10,318 nucleotides of DNA from Pseudomonadota bacterium (GTDB lineage Bacteria; Pseudomonadota; Gammaproteobacteria; Burkholderiales; Nitrosomonadaceae), in contig JAFEEV010000126.1 of NCBI GenBank assembly GCA_018240935.1, positions 1-10,318 of the forward strand. The letters are read 5' to 3'. Made by a program: the position numbers and the translations under genes. Positions 6,627 through 10,318 of this stretch are shown piece by piece; within the stretch, counting starts at the first letter, position 1, and each line of letters starts with the position of its first letter. A model generated the notes under the pieces. The model made no database searches, was not told where the DNA came from, and saw nothing but the letters and a program-made list of their open reading frames with translations.

Positions 6627-8038
6627 ATTTACAAGGTAAAACAATTTTGGTGCTGGGAATGGGTGAAACCGGTTTGTCCATGGTGAAATGGTTGTTGCGG
6701 CAAGGCGCCAAGGTGCGCGGTGCCGACAGCCGTTTGGAACCGCCCAATTGGCAGCAAATCAGCACCGAATTTCCAGCCGTGGAACTGCACAAAGGCAAAT
6801 TTGCCGCGCCGGTTTTTGACGGCATCGACATGATTGCGATCAGCCCCGGCGTGCCGTTAGCGGATCCCAACGTGCAACAAGCGGTGCAACAGGGAATACC
6901 GGTGATCGGCGACATGGTGCTTTTTTCCTGGGCGCTCGAGCGGAGTGATTTGCCGCGGCCGAAGGTCGTGGCGATTTCCGGTTCCAATGGGAAAACAACG
7001 GTTACCGCCATGACCGGTGCCATGCTGAGGAAATGCGGCTGGAATGTGGAAGTGGCGGGGAATATCGGCCCCGCTGTGCTGAATGCGCTGATGCAGCGCA
7101 TCGATGCAGGCGATTGGCCGCAAGCTTGGGTTTTGGAAACTTCCAGTTTTCAATTGGAAACGACGCACAATTTAAATGCCGATGTTGCGACCGTATTGAA
7201 CTTGAGCGAGGATCACCTGGACCGCTATCGCGGCATGCGCGACTACGCCACGGCCAAGGCGCGGGTGTTTCTGCACGAGCAGGCCGGGAAAGGCATACAA
7301 GTCTTAAACCGCAATGATCCCGGCGTTTGCGCCATGGCTTTACCCAGCAGAAAGCAAATCACGTTCGGCGTGGACGAATCGCCTACCGGATCAGATTACG
7401 GTCTGCGCCATGACGGCGATGATTTGTGGCTGCTGGAAGGCAACCAGGCACTGATGAAAGCTTCCGAACTGAATGTTCACGGCTTGCACAATGCAGTCAA
7501 CGCGCTTGCGGCGTTGGCGCTGTGCCGCGCGCTCGGCGCAGCCATCGATCCGCTCTTGTCGGCGCTGCGCGAATTCCGCGGCTTGCCGCATCGCATGGAA
7601 AAAGTGGCGGCGTTCAACGGCGTCACATTCTACGATGATTCCAAGAGCACCAATGTCGGCGCTACCGTGGCCGCTTTGAGCGGTATGAAGCATAACGTCA
7701 TTTTAATCGCCGGCGGCGACGGCAAAGGGCAGGATTTTTCGTATTTGCGCGAGGCGGTTGCCAATAATGCCCGCGCTGTCGTGTTGATAGGCCGGGATGC
7801 GAACATTATTGCGAATGAATTGAAAGATTGCGGCGTGCCGTTGCATTTCGCCGTGACCATGGAAGAAGCCATGCAAAAGAGTTTTTTGCTGGCGCAATCC
7901 GGCGATGTGGTCTTGCTTTCACCGGCATGCGCCAGTTTCGACATGTTCAGAAATTATATCCATCGCGCGGAAGTGTTCGTCGCGGCGGTCAAGGAATTGG
8001 AAAACAAATTTTTCAGTTTTGGACAGAAAAAACATTAA
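6623..8038 (+). CDS. murD: UDP-MurNAc-L-alanine:D-glutamate ligase MurD
   Basis: MurD is the cytoplasmic ATP-dependent ligase that adds D-Glu as the second stem-peptide residue, after MurC and before MurE. The 471 residues (about 438 in E. coli) include an N-terminal Rossmann-like domain with the UDP-binding loop LGMGETGLS (11-19) and ISPGVP (73-78). The central ATPase domain has the P-loop GSNGKTT at 120-126, AGNIG (145-149), ETSSFQLE (172-179), NLSEDHLDRY and YATAKARVF, with Lys212 the expected carbamylated lysine. The C-terminal domain has PHRME (322-326), YDDSKSTN (337-344), IAGGDGKG (362-369) and LLSPACASFDMF (431-442). A few extra residues relative to E. coli lie in surface loops. The ATG overlaps the mraY stop by 4 nt and has no strong Shine-Dalgarno, consistent with coupling. 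The TAA lies 3 nt before ftsW. Confidence 0.98.
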   Translation: MNLQGKTILVLGMGETGLSMVKWLLRQGAKVRGADSRLEPPNWQQISTEFPAVELHKGKFAAPVFDGIDMIAISPGVPLADPNVQQAVQQGIPVIGDMVLFSWALERSDLPRPKVVAISGSNGKTTVTAMTGAMLRKCGWNVEVAGNIGPAVLNALMQRIDAGDWPQAWVLETSSFQLETTHNLNADVATVLNLSEDHLDRYRGMRDYATAKARVFLHEQAGKGIQVLNRNDPGVCAMALPSRKQITFGVDESPTGSDYGLRHDGDDLWLLEGNQALMKASELNVHGLHNAVNALAALALCRALGAAIDPLLSALREFRGLPHRMEKVAAFNGVTFYDDSKSTNVGATVAALSGMKHNVILIAGGDGKGQDFSYLREAVANNARAVVLIGRDANIIANELKDCGVPLHFAVTMEEAMQKSFLLAQSGDVVLLSPACASFDMFRNYIHRAEVFVAAVKELENKFFSFGQKKH

Positions 8039-8041
8039 CCG

Positions 8042-9202
8042 ATGATTTATCAGGCAACCCATCAGAAACAAAGAGTCATGGCCGATTTTGACCAGGCGCT
8101 GGTATGGTCGGCTTTGCTGCTGCTGAGTATCGGTTTGGTGATGATTTATTCCGCTTCGATCGCCATTGCCGAAGCGCAATTCGGCACCGACCGCGCCGGT
8201 CATTACCTGTTGCGGCACAGCGCGTATCTGGGTGTCGGATTGCTGCTGGGATTGATCGCTTTTCAAGTGCCGATGCAGATGTGGCAGAAATACGTGACCT
8301 ATCTGCTCATAACCAGCATTCTGCTGCTGATATTGGTGTTGATACCTGGCATCGGGCATGAAGTGAACGGCAGTCAGCGCTGGATTTCGTTGTATGTGGT
8401 GAATATTCAGCCGTCCGAGTTTATGAAGTTTTGCATGGTGTTGTACGCCGCCGACTACGTCAATCGAAAGGCAGCCGATCTGAATTCGTTTTTCAAAGGC
8501 TTCGTGCCGATCGCGATCGTGTTGTCCATCGTCGGCGCGTTATTATTGCTCGAGCCGGATTTTGGCGCATTCTTCGTGGTGGCCGCGCTGGCGATGTCGA
8601 TTTTGTTTCTCGGCGGTGTCAGTTTGAAAATTTTCGTCAGCCTGATCGCTATCTTGGCGTACGGTTTGTACGAGCTGATATTGAGCTCGCCGTACCGGTT
8701 GAATCGCGTGGTTGCTTTCATGGATCCGTGGGCCGATCCGTATGGCAAAGGCTATCAGTTGAGCCATGCGCTGATCGCATTCGGGCGCGGTGAATGGCTG
8801 GGCGTAGGTCTGGGCGGCAGTGTGGAGAAACTGTTCTACTTACCGGAAGCGCACACCGACTTTTTACTGTCGGTGCTGGCCGAAGAACTTGGTTTTGCCG
8901 GTGTGGCGACCGTGATCGTTTTGTTTATCTGGTTGATCACGCGCGCGTTTGTCATCGGCCGTCTGGCGGCAAAGCTGGGCAGCCCTTTCGCGGCGCTGGT
9001 GGCGCAAGGCATCGGCATCTGGATCGGCGTGCAGGCGCTGATCAATATGGGCGTCAACATGGGCGTCTTGCCGACCAAAGGATTGACGTTGCCGCTGCTG
9101 AGTTTCGGCGGCAGCAGCATCACGGCGAATTGCATCGCGTTGGCGGTTTTGCTGCGCATCGACTGGGAAAACCGGCAACGCTTGCGGGGATTGAACGTAT
9201 GA
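8042..9202 (+). CDS. ftsW: septal peptidoglycan glycosyltransferase FtsW
   Basis: FtsW is the SEDS-family lipid II polymerase of the divisome. It works with FtsI in the inner membrane. The 386 residues (414 in E. coli) are strongly hydrophobic, in line with ten membrane helices beginning at about residue 19. Motifs seen are YSASIA (36-41), GSQRWI (110-115), QPSEFMKF (123-130), LEPDFG (170-175), MDPWADPYGKGYQLSHALIA (227-246) and LPEAHTDF (267-274). In the last, Asp273 corresponds to the catalytic Asp of E. coli FtsW (Asp297) and RodA. The C-terminal loop NMGVNMGVLPTKGLTLPLLS (335-354) leads to SFGGSS. The ATG at 8042 follows murD by 3 nt. It lacks a clear Shine-Dalgarno, so reinitiation after murD is plausible. 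A second in-frame ATG at 8078 is less likely because its AAGAG is too close. The 3' end overlaps murG by 4 nt. Confidence 0.97.
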   Translation: MIYQATHQKQRVMADFDQALVWSALLLLSIGLVMIYSASIAIAEAQFGTDRAGHYLLRHSAYLGVGLLLGLIAFQVPMQMWQKYVTYLLITSILLLILVLIPGIGHEVNGSQRWISLYVVNIQPSEFMKFCMVLYAADYVNRKAADLNSFFKGFVPIAIVLSIVGALLLLEPDFGAFFVVAALAMSILFLGGVSLKIFVSLIAILAYGLYELILSSPYRLNRVVAFMDPWADPYGKGYQLSHALIAFGRGEWLGVGLGGSVEKLFYLPEAHTDFLLSVLAEELGFAGVATVIVLFIWLITRAFVIGRLAAKLGSPFAALVAQGIGIWIGVQALINMGVNMGVLPTKGLTLPLLSFGGSSITANCIALAVLLRIDWENRQRLRGLNV

Positions 9203-10290
9203 GCACGCCTACGATTTTGATCATGGCAGGCGGTACCGGCGGGCATGTGTTTCCGGGATTGGCGGTGGCCGATTATCTCAGGCAGGCCGGCTGGCGTGTT
9301 GTTTGGCTGGGAACCGAGGCCGGCATGGAGCTAACACTGGTGCCGCAGCACGGCTATACAACCGAAGTGATCCGCTTTTCCGGGTTGCGCGGCAAACGGC
9401 TGATGACCTGGTTGATGCTACCGGGGCGGTTGCTCAAGGCATTCTGGCAGAGCGTGCGCATCATTCAGAGCGTGCAGCCGGATGTGGTGCTGGGCATGGG
9501 CGGTTATCCGGCATTTCCCGGCGGCATGATGGCATCGCTGCTCAATAAACCGCTGGTGATTCACGAACAGAATTCGATCGCCGGGTTGACCAATAAAATT
9601 CTGGCGAAACTGGCGGACAGGATTTTTCTCGGTTTTCCCGGCGCAATTCGCGGCAATCCAGAAACAACGGTATGTTCGGGTAATCCGGTGCGCGCCGGGA
9701 TCGCGCAAATCGAATCGCCGGAAAAACGCTTCCAAGGGCGGCAAGGTCCGTTGAAATTGCTGGTGGTGGGCGGCAGTCTCGGCGCGCAAGTTTTAAATAC
9801 CGTGGTGCCGCAAGCGCTTAAATTGATACCGGAGAATTCACGTCCTTTGGTGGTGCATCAGGCCGGCGCCGCGCACTGGGAAGCAGTTAAAAAGGTCTAC
9901 GAAGAGCTGCAACTGGGTGGCGAAGTGAGCGCGTTTATCGACGATATGGCTCAGCGCTACGCCGATTGCGATTTGGTGATCTGCCGCGCGGGCGCGTTAA
10001 CCGTCGCGGAATTGAGCGCAGCCGGAGTCGCCAGCATTCTGGTGCCCTACCCGCACGCCGTCGATGATCATCAAACCGCCAATGCGCAATTTTTGGCCCG
10101 GCACGGCGCAGCTCTATTGCTGCCGCAACGCGAGTTGACTGCGCAGAAACTGGCGGATCTGCTGACAGAATTAACCCGTGAAAAATTGCTGGGTATGGCC
10201 ATGGCCGCGCGCGGCCAGGCAAAACCGGACGCCACCCGGGTGGTGGCTGAAGCTTGTATCGAACTGAGCGGAGCGCTGCATGAAGCATAA
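9199..10290 (+). CDS. murG: UDP-GlcNAc:lipid I N-acetylglucosaminyltransferase MurG
   Basis: MurG is a peripheral inner-membrane GT-B (GT28) enzyme that converts lipid I to lipid II, the FtsW substrate. The 363 residues (about 355 in E. coli) begin with the acceptor domain: GGTGGHVFPGLAVA (11-24), a hydrophobic and basic patch at about 64-85 likely to touch the membrane, MGGYPAFPGG (100-109) and HEQNSIAG (122-129). The donor domain has GNPVR (161-165), GGSLGAQVLN (191-200), CRAGALTVAEL (262-272) and PYPHAVDDHQTAN (283-295), the UDP-GlcNAc site. The frame is open for 135 more codons upstream, but that stretch lies inside ftsW and resembles no MurG N-terminus. The ATG at 9199 is correct: it precedes the GGTGGH loop by ten residues, overlaps the ftsW stop by 4 nt, and has GGGGA at 9186-9190, 8 nt upstream. 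The 3' end overlaps murC by 11 nt. Confidence 0.98.
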   Translation: MSTPTILIMAGGTGGHVFPGLAVADYLRQAGWRVVWLGTEAGMELTLVPQHGYTTEVIRFSGLRGKRLMTWLMLPGRLLKAFWQSVRIIQSVQPDVVLGMGGYPAFPGGMMASLLNKPLVIHEQNSIAGLTNKILAKLADRIFLGFPGAIRGNPETTVCSGNPVRAGIAQIESPEKRFQGRQGPLKLLVVGGSLGAQVLNTVVPQALKLIPENSRPLVVHQAGAAHWEAVKKVYEELQLGGEVSAFIDDMAQRYADCDLVICRAGALTVAELSAAGVASILVPYPHAVDDHQTANAQFLARHGAALLLPQRELTAQKLADLLTELTREKLLGMAMAARGQAKPDATRVVAEACIELSGALHEA

Positions 10291-10318
10291 AGTCAAGCAT
10301 ATTCATTTCGTCGGTATC
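10280..10318 (+). CDS. murC: UDP-MurNAc:L-alanine ligase MurC, first 13 codons
   Basis: The ATG at 10280 opens a frame that runs to the window edge and encodes MKHKVKHIHFVGI. This matches the start of MurC, where HIHFVGIGGxGMSG forms the UDP-MurNAc binding loop. MurC is the cytoplasmic ligase that adds L-Ala to UDP-MurNAc, the first stem-peptide step. Position directly after murG is the standard dcw order. A ribosome site GGAG at 10270-10273 lies 6 nt before the start. The gene overlaps murG by 11 nt out of frame. Only the first residues are seen, so nothing can be said about the catalytic domains. Confidence 0.9.
   Translation, partial: MKHKVKHIHFVGI

Noticed and set aside
8078..8080. Alternative ftsW start at an internal ATG
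   Set aside because: Its AAGAG is only 2 nt away, and the 8042 start keeps the close spacing to murD and the MIYQA-type N-terminus I recall from related proteins.
9047..9067. Direct repeat of ATGGGCGTC separated by 3 nt in ftsW
   Set aside because: It encodes the conserved MGVNMGV loop of FtsW, so the repeat comes from the protein motif.
8794..9198. A 135-codon open stretch upstream of and in frame with murG
   Set aside because: It lies wholly inside ftsW, has no MurG-like sequence, and the GGTGGH loop requires the start at 9199. It looks like a GC-rich shadow frame.

Overview
The window is a contiguous stretch of a bacterial dcw (division and cell wall) cluster. All ten genes lie on the + strand in the order rsmH (3' part) - ftsL - ftsI - murE - murF - mraY - murD - ftsW - murG - murC (first 13 codons). 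This is the gene order familiar from Gammaproteobacteria and Betaproteobacteria such as E. coli. MurE carries the DNPR motif of meso-diaminopimelate-adding enzymes, which points to a Gram-negative type peptidoglycan. The moderately GC-rich codon usage and MurG motifs such as MGGYPAFPGG and PYPHAVDDHQ resemble Betaproteobacteria. A Nitrosomonadales-like organism is my best guess, but this rests on remembered motif style and not on a search.

Layout: 1-572 is the C-terminal part of the 16S rRNA methyltransferase RsmH. 577-2600 holds the divisome genes ftsL and ftsI (PBP3). 2597-8038 holds the cytoplasmic and membrane precursor pathway: murE, murF, mraY, murD. 8042-9202 is ftsW, 9199-10290 is murG, and murC begins at 10280 and runs off the edge. 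No gap exceeds 4 nt. Seven of the nine junctions overlap: five by 4 nt (ATGA type), one by 10 nt (murF/mraY) and one by 11 nt (murG/murC). The window therefore looks like one polycistronic unit with translational coupling. I see no terminator, tRNA, mobile element, CRISPR array or intergenic region.

How the genes work together: MurC (starting here), MurD, MurE and MurF add L-Ala, D-Glu, meso-DAP and D-Ala-D-Ala in turn to UDP-MurNAc. MraY moves the phospho-MurNAc-pentapeptide to undecaprenyl phosphate (lipid I). MurG adds GlcNAc (lipid II). FtsW polymerises lipid II and FtsI cross-links the strands at the septum, with FtsL (together with FtsB and FtsQ, which are not in the window) activating the FtsWI pair.

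I found no new biological system. The observations reported are small: an AT-rich island inside murE with a weak promoter-like pair, an ambiguous murE start, two short insertions in Mur ligases, a perfect hairpin in a poly-alanine stretch of murF, and a Cys in a usually Arg position of RsmH.
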